Below are positions 52,971 through 60,391 of a DNA stretch of 64,000 nucleotides, piece by piece. The stretch's first letter is position 1; every line of letters begins with the position of its first letter. The notes under the pieces were generated by a model that was not told where the DNA came from, ran no database searches, and saw only the letters and a program-made list of their open reading frames with translations. A program made the translations under genes and the position numbers. The DNA comes from Brevibacillus ruminantium (lineage in GTDB: Bacteria; Bacillota; Bacilli; Brevibacillales; Brevibacillaceae), in assembly GCF_023746555.1 (NCBI RefSeq), contig NZ_CP098755.1, positions 3,980,501 to 4,044,500 on the forward strand. Reading direction: 5' to 3'.

Positions 52971-54420
52971 AGTTACCTGTCAGGGCATTGATATCGTTAA
53001 CATCAATGTAATAGGCAAGAACCGGTTTGGCTAACCTCTCACCATTAACGAATGGGTAGATGTATCGCAGTTCAGTGGGTTTCGCCAGCAGGGCCTTGGC
53101 TGCTGTATCTATGGAGACAGCCTTCCTCTTATCCGGGAGCTTGGCGGGCTTTTGGTCGAGCCTTTGATTGTACCATGTGATTTTCCCCGTTTCTCCATTT
53201 ACACCGATACCACTGCCTCCTCGGTAGTCCAAAGGAAGTCCCTCAACAGATGGCACAAACGTTACTACGTACTCATGTGGATTCTGCGTACCAGGATGAT
53301 TCACCCTGTAGTAGAACTCCTTTTCTTCCCGTTTGAGATAGGTTTGCAGGAACTGAACAGCTTTCTCAAGAACCTGCTTTTCCGACAATGTTGCCTTCCC
53401 TTTTTGGGGTTGGCCGTTCGCATAGCTTTGAAATCCGATCACAACGTCATCCTTCATAAATAAAAACTCTTTTTCATCAGGGGAAAAATAAAAACTTTCC
53501 ATCTGGCCTTTGCCGATGTTGCTGTTGAAGGTACTACCCTTCAGGCTGATACCAAACTCACTTTCGTAAATCTGCTTTGCCTCCTGCTCATTCTTCACCT
53601 TTACTACCTTTCCACCAGGCGTGAGGGAGATTGGTTTCCACCTCCAGGTTCTGTATTGCCGATTAGTGATCAGCTCAGCTCCTGTTACTGCGTCCACATA
53701 ACCGGAGAATACAGCGGAGTAGACGAGATCGGTCTGATTTTCACCAGTCTTGTACATGAGTTGCAGTAGGGGTGGGATACAGCGACTGAGTTGATCTTTC
53801 TTCATCGCTTGGGCTGGGGGGAGGAAATCCGCTGGATCGATGTTTGTCAGCGTGTTTTCTCCTGCCGAAACGCCGGTTACCTGTCCCGCACTGTTTACTG
53901 ATAACCGAAACTCATCTCCTACTACCTCGATGCCATTTACATAGCGGCTATAGATGACATCGCCTACAGGAGCCCGCGTTACCTTGTACAGGCTGCGCAT
54001 TTCACCGATCAGGCCCTCCATGAAGGTATCGGCGCTCTTATAGGCCAGCTTGTCATCAGGATTTTTAAAATCCGGAACCTTGCTATCCCAATAAAACGTA
54101 AGCAGATTCCCGGTTTCTGCATGGATATTGGCACTGGCAAAGAATTCATTATTTTTTTCATAACGGATTTCGTACACAGGCAGGTGGTCTTTCGTTTCCA
54201 AGGTAATTTGTCTTGATGTGTCATCGAGCGCTGGGAAGAGCATTTGCAGCTTTTGCTCCGTTCGTTTTGCCTTTTCGCTTAATTGATTTTCCTGAAGGTT
54301 AGCTGCTGCTTGTTGGTTGCCCGCCTGATTTGCCATGACTGTGCCCATGGCTGGTGACAGGAGCAGTGCGGCTGTTAGTACGATGCCTGCCAGTACAGGA
54401 TAACGCCTTTGAGTGGTCAT
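52942..54420 (-). CDS. Secreted PepSY/YcdB-like protein, copy 2 (altered C-terminus)
   Basis: A protein of about 492 residues nearly identical to copy 1 in the signal peptide and much of the sequence, with a short insertion (YWDSKVPDFKNPDDK) and several substitutions. The last residues differ: after NALTG it reads NFFSMKDMEK, because the frame runs across the duplication junction into the antisense of the dinB fragment. It may still be functional. The diverging sequence of the two copies shows that the duplication is not brand new. Confidence 0.75.
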   Translation of the reverse strand: MTTQRRYPVLAGIVLTAALLLSPAMGTVMANQAGNQQAAANLQENQLSEKAKRTEQKLQMLFPALDDTSRQITLETKDHLPVYEIRYEKNNEFFASANIHAETGNLLTFYWDSKVPDFKNPDDKLAYKSADTFMEGLIGEMRSLYKVTRAPVGDVIYSRYVNGIEVVGDEFRLSVNSAGQVTGVSAGENTLTNIDPADFLPPAQAMKKDQLSRCIPPLLQLMYKTGENQTDLVYSAVFSGYVDAVTGAELITNRQYRTWRWKPISLTPGGKVVKVKNEQEAKQIYESEFGISLKGSTFNSNIGKGQMESFYFSPDEKEFLFMKDDVVIGFQSYANGQPQKGKATLSEKQVLEKAVQFLQTYLKREEKEFYYRVNHPGTQNPHEYVVTFVPSVEGLPLDYRGGSGIGVNGETGKITWYNQRLDQKPAKLPDKRKAVSIDTAAKALLAKPTELRYIYPFVNGERLAKPVLAYYIDVNDINALTGNFFSMKDMEK

Positions 54421-54650
54421 ACGTGTATCCTCCATCTTTTTTTGACGTTGAAGCTCACACAATTAAGACGATGTTTGGAAATGATTGTCACATGATAAGA
54501 AAACATATCTCACAAGAAAAACGACTTCATCTGTCCGAAAATAGAAAAACTTTAGACTAGATAATAATGTTGTAGACTGAAATAATAAAGAGGTAGGCTG
54601 ACGGCATTGCTCAACTATCGGGCATAAGAATTGGTAGAGGGTGATTCGTA

Positions 54651-55089
54651 TTGAAAACGATCCAAAAGATGTATGAGCATTTAGATTGGGCTAACCAACG
54701 TATTTTTAAAACACTGCAGAGTATTGAAGATGAAAATCAGGAGATATGGCGTTTATTATCCCATATCCTTCATGCAGAAAAAATATGGATTACTAGATTA
54801 CGTGGAGTGGACAGTTCACAACTTCCCATATGGTCGGAGAGCGATTTAGAGATCTGTGCAGAACTTATGAAACAAAATGAAAGCTTTTTTTACGAATTTG
54901 GCAAATACTGACCTAGATAAAATAATCGCCTGCACGAATAGTAAAGGAAGAGAGTTTAGGTATTCTGTACGGGATATTTTAACTCATGTAGCATTGCATG
55001 GTCAGTATCACCGAGGACAGATTAACTCACGACTTCGAGCAGTTGGTATTGAACCAGTTCATGTTGACTTTATTAGATTTGTGAGATAA
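54651..55089 (+). pseudogene. DinB/YfiT-like protein with frameshift
   Basis: A DinB four-helix-bundle protein of about 145 residues: start KTIQKMYEHLDWANQRIF, end HVALHGQYHRGQINSRLRAVG, with the metal-binding His residues (HILHAEK and HGQYHRGQ). The frame changes at a run of seven T residues (54885-54891); six would give one continuous protein (ESFFTNLANTDLDK). It is either a real mutation or a homopolymer error. It is divergent from PepSY copy 2, and the arrangement is repeated in the tandem duplication. Confidence 0.78.
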
Positions 55090-55231
55090 TTGTCCTTGCA
55101 GACATGAATAAAAGAGCGGCAGTCACGTTCAGTGGGTTGAAGAAAGGTGTAAAATAATCCGTCCCCAATTCGTCCCCAACAGACCTAAATGGTCATATCC
55201 TCTGGTTGGCTGCCGTTCCCCCAAAATGACG

Positions 55232-55257
55232 AAAACCCCTGATTTCTCAAGGGTTTT
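55232..55257. terminator. Terminator hairpin beside repeat A
   Basis: AAAACCC..GGGTTTT with extended TG/CA pairing. It is followed by TTTTAATGTCTTTCATATGG, identical to the sequence between the tRNA-Ala gene and its terminator at 60121-60140. Confidence 0.6.
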
Positions 55258-55270
55258 AATGTCTTTCATA

Positions 55271-55348
55271 TGGTGGAGCTTAGCGGGATCGAACCGCTGA
55301 CCTCTACACTGCCAGTGTAGCGCTCTCCCACAATGGTCGGTTTCACTC
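55271..55348 (-). repeat. tRNA-Ala-derived partial repeat A
   Basis: Identical to tRNA-Ala(GGC) over about 60 bases except for one change (AGCTTAGCG for AGCATAGCG), from the 3' D arm to the CCA end, and also in its 3' flank. The 5' side is GTGAAACCGACCATTGTGGG instead of the tRNA 5' quarter. The remaining part of 55.09-55.47 kb shows nothing else. Confidence 0.75.
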
Positions 55349-55470
55349 CCCTACTACAACATAGTTTATTGAGTTACATGGTTGTACTTGACAAGTTATT
55401 TCCAAATAATTACTATAAATACATACTATAAAGTATCTAATTACTGCTATGTAAAGTATAAGGTGAAAAA

Positions 55471-56256
55471 ATGAGATCCTCAAAACAAATTCAAAAAGCT
55501 GTTATCGAAATGGCTCATCGTATTCCGCATGATAAAGTAACATTTGCTGATGTGGCAAAATTATCTGGACTACATTGGACTACGGTTCAAAGGTATTTCG
55601 GAAATAAGGAAGCAATGAAGACATTTATTTTGCAAAATTACGAGAATCCTTCTATGGCGGATACACGAACCAAAATCTTGAACTCTGCTAATCGAGTATT
55701 TGCTAAACATGGCTATAGTCGAGCTACACTTGATTTAATAGCGCATGAAGCAGGAATGACCAAAGGTGCTGTATATTGGCACTTTTCGAGTAAAAGCGAT
55801 TTATTCCTTACATTGTGTGAACTGAGCCTAGATCACCTTCAAAGTAGACTTCCAAAACAGGTTCAAGAGGTATTAACTTCTGATCATCCAATGGAGTCGT
55901 TGAGACTATTACTAGTATCAGAATTTGAATCATGCAAAGAAGATAGAGGGGAACGCACCTTACTTTTCTTCGAATTTGTTTCAAATATCCGTGAGCCTCT
56001 AGTCCAAGAAAAGTTAAATGCTGCTTTTACTAAATTAATTCTAAGCACTTCAATATTTTTAGAGGAAATGCAACGTAAACATCTCATTTCAGAGGACTCG
56101 GACCCACACGAATTAGCCATAACTATTCATGCTCTTATCAACGGGGCAGTTCTCATGTGGCTCATTTCACCAGAACAAGTTTCTTTTGATTCACTTGCTG
56201 CAGAGATCTCCAAGGTGTTATGGAATGGGATTCATTCAGAATCGTATAAAGATTAA
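55471..56256 (+). CDS. TetR-family regulator with two helix-turn-helix domains
   Basis: A 261-residue regulator. Residues 61-260 are a normal TetR protein (TRTKILNSANRVFAKHGYSRATLDLIAHEAGMTKGAVYWHFSSKSDLF). Residues 7-55 form a second, TetR-like HTH in front (VTFADVAKLSGLHWTTVQRYFGNKEAM). Two HTHs in one chain would let a dimer contact four half-sites. AAGGTG lies upstream of the ATG. The alpha/beta hydrolase 115 bp downstream on the same strand is the likely target, but a terminator separates them. Confidence 0.82.
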   Translation: MRSSKQIQKAVIEMAHRIPHDKVTFADVAKLSGLHWTTVQRYFGNKEAMKTFILQNYENPSMADTRTKILNSANRVFAKHGYSRATLDLIAHEAGMTKGAVYWHFSSKSDLFLTLCELSLDHLQSRLPKQVQEVLTSDHPMESLRLLLVSEFESCKEDRGERTLLFFEFVSNIREPLVQEKLNAAFTKLILSTSIFLEEMQRKHLISEDSDPHELAITIHALINGAVLMWLISPEQVSFDSLAAEISKVLWNGIHSESYKD

Positions 56257-56260
56257 ATAG

Positions 56261-56282
56261 CCCGTATTATTACGGGTTTTTT
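56261..56282 (+). terminator. Terminator of the double-HTH regulator gene
   Basis: CCCGTA-TTAT-TACGGG followed by TTTTTT, directly after the stop codon. Confidence 0.8.
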
Positions 56283-56370
56283 AAAACGCCATTACATACC
56301 TGCGAGTATGTTTTTATAGCAATAAAAATATAGTATTTAATCTACAACAATACAAAGGAGAGTAATGTCG

Positions 56371-57330
56371 ATGTGGATAGCTGTTGTTTTAACGTTCGTA
56401 GTAATATTAGGGGGACTCATCTGGTTTAACCAATACAAATTTAAGCAAGCGGACCTAAAGTTTCCTCCGAGTGGTCAGTTCGTTACAGTAGAAGGTATCC
56501 AATTGCACTATATTCGAAAAGGTTCAGGTAAACCCGTAGTGTTTCTCCATGGAGGTGTCTTAACTGGTAATGATTTTATAAATGTACTTAATATCGCAGC
56601 TACCAAAGGATACCAGGCGATTGCCTTTGACCGTCCCGGATATGGACATAGTGAAAGACCAAAGTCCCATAAAGTTACCCCGATGGTTCAGGCACGTCTT
56701 ATTAATGCTGCTTTAAAGAAGTTAGGCATAGAAAAACCAATCATAGTTGGGCATTCTTGGAGCGGATTGTTGGTATTGTCATACGCTTTACTTTATCCGA
56801 AGGAAATTGATGGGATTGTCACCATCGCTGCGGCGATGTATAAGGAAGGTTATCCAGCAGAAAACGGAGATCCGATTTCAAAACTTGTAACGACTCCTGT
56901 AATCGGGAAGCTGTTTCTCCATACGGTATTACGTAGTCCGCTTGGAACTTTCTTAGCGGATCGTATTTTACAAGCCACTTTTGCTCCAGAAGAGATTCCT
57001 AACGGTTATCGGGAAGCTACTCATGCGCTATGGCTCCGACCAGGGCAGTTTAGAGCAAATCGCGAGGATATTTTGGCTTTTTCACCTGCTGCAAAGAATA
57101 TAAGTGCTCGTTATAAGGAAATACAAAATCCAATTGTAATTGTAGTAGGAGATAAAGACCCGTTTGGAGTAAAAGAGCAGGCTATTCGATTAAAGGAAGA
57201 TATTCCTCATGCTGAGCTTATAATTCTACCAGAAGTAGCTCATATGATACCACAAAACCATCCGAAGCACGTAGTTGAGATCATTAATAGACTTGTAAAG
57301 TCAAAAAATTCAAACGTTATCAAGGTATAA
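56371..57330 (+). CDS. Membrane-anchored alpha/beta hydrolase
   Basis: A 319-residue protein with an N-terminal membrane segment (residues 2-19) followed by an alpha/beta hydrolase domain. The HGG oxyanion motif is at 60-62, the nucleophile elbow GHSWSG has Ser129, and the later VVGDKDPFG and VAHMIPQ segments carry Asp and His. The active site is complete. The ATG at 56371 is chosen (AAGGAGAG 8 nt upstream); another ATG six bases earlier is too close. The neighbouring double-HTH TetR regulator probably controls it. Confidence 0.83.
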   Translation: MWIAVVLTFVVILGGLIWFNQYKFKQADLKFPPSGQFVTVEGIQLHYIRKGSGKPVVFLHGGVLTGNDFINVLNIAATKGYQAIAFDRPGYGHSERPKSHKVTPMVQARLINAALKKLGIEKPIIVGHSWSGLLVLSYALLYPKEIDGIVTIAAAMYKEGYPAENGDPISKLVTTPVIGKLFLHTVLRSPLGTFLADRILQATFAPEEIPNGYREATHALWLRPGQFRANREDILAFSPAAKNISARYKEIQNPIVIVVGDKDPFGVKEQAIRLKEDIPHAELIILPEVAHMIPQNHPKHVVEIINRLVKSKNSNVIKV

Positions 57331-57544
57331 TGACATAAAGTTGATTTCACTGTGCCCCAATATTTCTAGCACCGAGCAAATATGAGAAGATCCCAGCACT
57401 GGGTTTCTCTGAATACAGTTAGCTCTCCTACCAATTGATTCGACCCACGCACGACGAACGAAATTCACCGTTCGAAAAAACCAATACGGCTCCGTCGGAT
57501 GCAAAAAAACACGCCCGATGTTGGCGTGTTTACTATTTTTTGTA

Positions 57545-57624
57545 TGGTTGAGCATAGCAAGATCGAACCGCTGACCTCTACACTGCCAGTGTAGCGCTCT
57601 ACCGCCGTGGTCGATTTTACTGCC
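57545..57624 (-). repeat. tRNA-Ala-derived partial repeat B
   Basis: The minus strand reads GGTAGAGCGCTACACTGGCA, continues through the anticodon and T arms (with GATCTTGCTATGC, two changes in the T stem) and ends CTCAACCA. The 5' side is GGCAGTAAAATCGACCACGG. Terminator hairpin AAACACGCC...GGCGTGTTT at 57507-57531. Confidence 0.7.
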
Positions 57625-57753
57625 AAACTCACGATTACTTAAAAATTCATCACGAAACATGGAGTATACATAAGTGTCTTGTCATTTTGGATTTTCATCT
57701 AGCTTTGTATTGACTCATAAGAGGATTCATCTCCTATATGATGAAGTCCGCAT

Positions 57754-58309
57754 TCATCCTACCCATTTTTTTCTGCTGCCAACATCAGCTCATATATTCT
57801 ACGTGTCGTATTTACATTCCTGATCGTCATCTGTTTATACAATTTCGTACCAACCAACTTTGTCATGCTGCCTTCGCCCCGTTTATTTTGTCAATTGCCC
57901 ATAAAATCGCACCTGGAGCATACTTCACCGTTTCGATCTCCGGTTTGAAGGTCAGCTGATCGAGAACGGATTCGTCATTGATATCTTCCCATAAAAATAG
58001 GACGTCGCTCCTCATTTTATCATCGTTTGTCCATGATTCAGGAAGCGAGGACATTACTTTCTTCATGTCTTCTAAACTTAGTACCAGCACCTTGATATGC
58101 AATCCGAAGGTATTCAGAATTGCTTTTTCGAGAATATGCGCTATATCATTTTTGGAGTGGTCGGTGGTTGTAAAAATAATATTGCCCGAATTGATATAAG
58201 TTACGACGTTTTTCATTCCGGCTTGCTCGAATGTTTGTTTAAGTATTTTCATATCTACTTTGTTTTTTCCGCCGACATTGATCCCGCGAAGCAGAGCAGT
58301 ATAGACCAT
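57754..58309 (-). pseudogene. DUF1697 gene, second copy, frameshifted
   Basis: Nearly identical to the gene at 49960-50517 for the first ~145 residues (MVYTALLRGINVGGKNKV..AIDKIN). One base is then missing, giving GAKAA and a stop at 57863. The old C-terminal region is still recognisable in another frame down to about 57754. It may make a truncated protein, but it has probably lost its function. Confidence 0.72.
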
Positions 58310-58417
58310 ATTGCCTCCAGGATTGGTAAAATTTCAGAAGGAAGAAGTTATTTATACTTTACTATCAATGTTAACAGAAATTACCGAAAAAACATATGAA
58401 TCCAGAAAAAGACCGCC

Positions 58418-58573
58418 CTAGCAAAGGTCGGCGGTCTGCGAATGAGGATGCGTTTCCTTCATGGCGATCCGGTTAACGATAATGAATATGATCTCAATGA
58501 TCATTCTCGACACCATCGTTACCGGAATAAAAATCAGGGTCACTGCACCCCAGAATCGGAAAAGCTCTTCTCC
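58418..58573 (-). pseudogene. Membrane protein C-terminal fragment (DUF4282-like?)
   Basis: The minus strand reads GEELFRFWGAVTLIFIPVTM and then VSRMIIEIIFIIVNRIAMKE before a TAG inside a GC-rich terminator hairpin (58411-58436). It resembles the last membrane segments of small DUF4282-type proteins. No start exists; an in-frame stop lies just upstream. It is probably a remnant. Confidence 0.3.
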
Positions 58574-58625
58574 TTACCGGGTTCAACTCATTGAATCGTA
58601 ACCTCTGGCTCCATTTCCATAAAAA

Positions 58626-58672
58626 AACTACACCTCGAATTGCTAGTAGAATCTAACAATTGGGGTGCAGTT
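58626..58672 (-). terminator. Terminator of sstT
   Basis: Long stem AACTACACCTCGAATTG / CAATTGGGGTGCAGTT (a few mismatches). On the minus strand it ends in a run of seven T residues. It lies 28 bp after the sstT stop. Confidence 0.75.
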
Positions 58673-58699
58673 CAATTACCCGCTAAGAAGATATCATCT

Positions 58700-59938
58700 T
58701 TATGCTGCTTCGTTGATGTTTATTTTTTTGCCTTTTTTACGCCACTCTTTAAATTCAGCAGCTGCTGTGAAAAGTACGTCTGTAGATGAGTTAAGTGCTG
58801 TTTCACAAGAGTCTTGTAAAACACCGATGATAAAGCCTACTCCAACAACCTGCATCGCAACATCAGCAGAGATTCCAAATAAGCTGCACGCTAGAGGAAT
58901 CAGTAACAAGGATCCACCAGCAACCCCTGAAGCACCACAAGCACATATCGCTGATAGTACGCTGAGGATGATTGCTGTAGGGATGTCCACCTGAATACCA
59001 AGTGTGTGAACCGCCGCAAGTGTCAAAACAGAAATGGTAACAGCGGCACCAGCCATATTAATGGTTGCACCTAATGGAATGGATACTGAATAACTATCTT
59101 TATTTAAACCAAGATTTTCACATAATTTCATATTTACAGGAATATTCGCAGCTGAGCTACGTGTAAAGAATGCTGTAATACCACTTTCCTTTAAGCACTT
59201 AAAAACAAGCGGGAAAGGGTTTTGACGTATAACGATGAACACAATAATTGGATTGACAACTAACGCCACAAAGACCATACAGCCAAGTAATACCGCAAGT
59301 AATTTTCCATAGCTTAGTAACGACTCAATTCCATTTGTTGTAATAGAATCAAATACTAGACCCATGATTCCTAGTGGTGCAAACTTAATCACCCATGTAA
59401 CCATTTTGGATACAGCATCTGAAAAATTAGAAATCATCGTTTTTGTCGTATCAGGGGCATTTCTTAAAGCCAAACCAAGGAGTACCGCCCAAGCTAAAAT
59501 ACCGATATAGTTCGCATTATAAATTGCCTTAATTGGGTTATCAACAACGTTTAGCAGTAATGATTTGAGAACCTCTACAACACCGCCAGGAGCCGTCACA
59601 CCTTCAGCGGCATTTGCAAGTGTTAAGCTTACGGGAAAAATAAAACTTACAATTACTGCGGTTAATCCAGCTAAAAAGGTTCCTAAAAGATACAGGACGA
59701 TAATGGATTTCATATTCGTTTGGTGACCACTCTTGTGTTGAGCGATGGCTGACATGACCAAGAAGAGCACCAACACAGGTGCAACCGCTTTCAAAGCACC
59801 TACAAATAAAGTGCCTAAAATTAAAACAGGCTTTGCTGTTTCGGGGATCGTAACAGCTAGGGTAATACCAATAATCAAACCTACAATTATTTGTTTTACC
59901 AGGCTCAATTGACTCCACTTTTTCAGTATACTTTTCAT
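58700..59938 (-). CDS. sstT: Serine/threonine:Na+ symporter SstT
   Basis: A protein of about 412 residues of the DAACS (glutamate transporter) fold. It starts [21 protein letters not shown] and contains [16 protein letters not shown] and [17 protein letters not shown], which match SstT, and not GltP/GltT, by eye. It imports serine and threonine with Na+. The ATG at 59938 is preferred (GGGGGAAC just upstream) over in-frame codons in an AT-rich leader. It is monocistronic with its own terminator. It lies between the tRNA-Ala gene and the DUF1697 pseudogene. Confidence 0.9.
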   Translation of the reverse strand: MKSILKKWSQLSLVKQIIVGLIIGITLAVTIPETAKPVLILGTLFVGALKAVAPVLVLFLVMSAIAQHKSGHQTNMKSIIVLYLLGTFLAGLTAVIVSFIFPVSLTLANAAEGVTAPGGVVEVLKSLLLNVVDNPIKAIYNANYIGILAWAVLLGLALRNAPDTTKTMISNFSDAVSKMVTWVIKFAPLGIMGLVFDSITTNGIESLLSYGKLLAVLLGCMVFVALVVNPIIVFIVIRQNPFPLVFKCLKESGITAFFTRSSAANIPVNMKLCENLGLNKDSYSVSIPLGATINMAGAAVTISVLTLAAVHTLGIQVDIPTAIILSVLSAICACGASGVAGGSLLLIPLACSLFGISADVAMQVVGVGFIIGVLQDSCETALNSSTDVLFTAAAEFKEWRKKGKKININEAA

Positions 59939-60101
59939 AGATGTTCCCCCAGTAGTTGAAGATAAAAATTGTAATATCGAGCTATTCATTTCTAATAACC
60001 CTGCGATAAAGTTTAATTTCTTTAAACAAATACTATTATAATGAATTTTTCTACACTTTACAACATTCATTACTATACTTATCAACATGATTCAAGACAA
60101 A

Positions 60102-60124
60102 AAAACGGCATCTCTGCCGTTTTT
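60102..60124 (-). terminator. Terminator of tRNA-Ala
   Basis: AAAACGGCA-TCTC-TGCCGTTTT, followed on the minus strand by a T run, 14 bp past the CCA end of the tRNA gene. The same hairpin core is found at 25701-25720. Confidence 0.75.
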
Positions 60125-60137
60125 AATGTCTTTCATA

Positions 60138-60213
60138 TGGTGGAGCATAGCGGGATCGAACCGCTGACCTCTACACTGCCAGTGTAGCGCTCTCCCAGCT
60201 GAGCTAATGCCCC
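60138..60213 (-). tRNA. tRNA-Ala(GGC)
   Basis: A complete cloverleaf of 76 nt including encoded CCA. Acceptor GGGGCAT/ATGCTCC, D arm GCTC-AGCTGGGA-GAGC, anticodon arm CTACA-CTGGCAG-TGTAG with anticodon GGC, T arm AGCGG-TTCGATC-CCGCT. It has its own promoter upstream and terminator downstream, so it is an independent transcription unit. It is the intact parent of the five or more partial copies spread over 37.8-57.6 kb. Confidence 0.95.
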
Positions 60214-60246
60214 ATATGTACATCAATCATTGTTGCTTACAAAAGA

Positions 60247-60275
60247 AGTATAGCACATCAAAAAATATGATGCAA
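60247..60275 (-). promoter_or_regulatory. Promoter of tRNA-Ala
   Basis: On the minus strand TTGCAT (60275-60270) is followed after 17 bp by TATACT (60252-60247), 34 bp before the tRNA 5' end. The spacing and the -10 match sigma-A; the -35 is moderate. None of the partial copies keeps this region. Confidence 0.55.
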
Positions 60276-60306
60276 CTAAAAAATTACAAGCAGATTTCGG
60301 GAAAAG

Positions 60307-60358
60307 CCCGCTTGCAGCAAGGTGACGAAGCTCTCGTTTCCTTGTTCCAGCAAGCGGG
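60307..60358 (-). terminator. Terminator of the stalk-domain gene
   Basis: Nine-base stem CCCGCTTGC/GCAAGCGGG with inner AGCAAGG/CCTTGTT pairing, followed on the minus strand by CTTTTCCC. It lies 33 bp beyond the stop codon. Confidence 0.65.
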
Positions 60359-60391
60359 ATTTTTGTTTTGCTTTACCGACTTGAAACTACG

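Larger units (their letters stand above)
57427..58406. repeat. Segmental duplication, copy 2 (partner 49688-50612)
   Basis: It repeats the terminator hairpin (57507-57531), the tRNA-Ala fragment (57545-57624) and the DUF1697 gene of copy 1, with additional bases at 57685-57745. It occupies the whole 57.43-58.4 kb interval. Confidence 0.75.

Noticed and set aside
37797..57624. Partial copies as functional tRNA-Ala genes
   Set aside because: All lack the 5' acceptor strand and 5' D stem and the promoter seen before the intact gene, so no cloverleaf can form.
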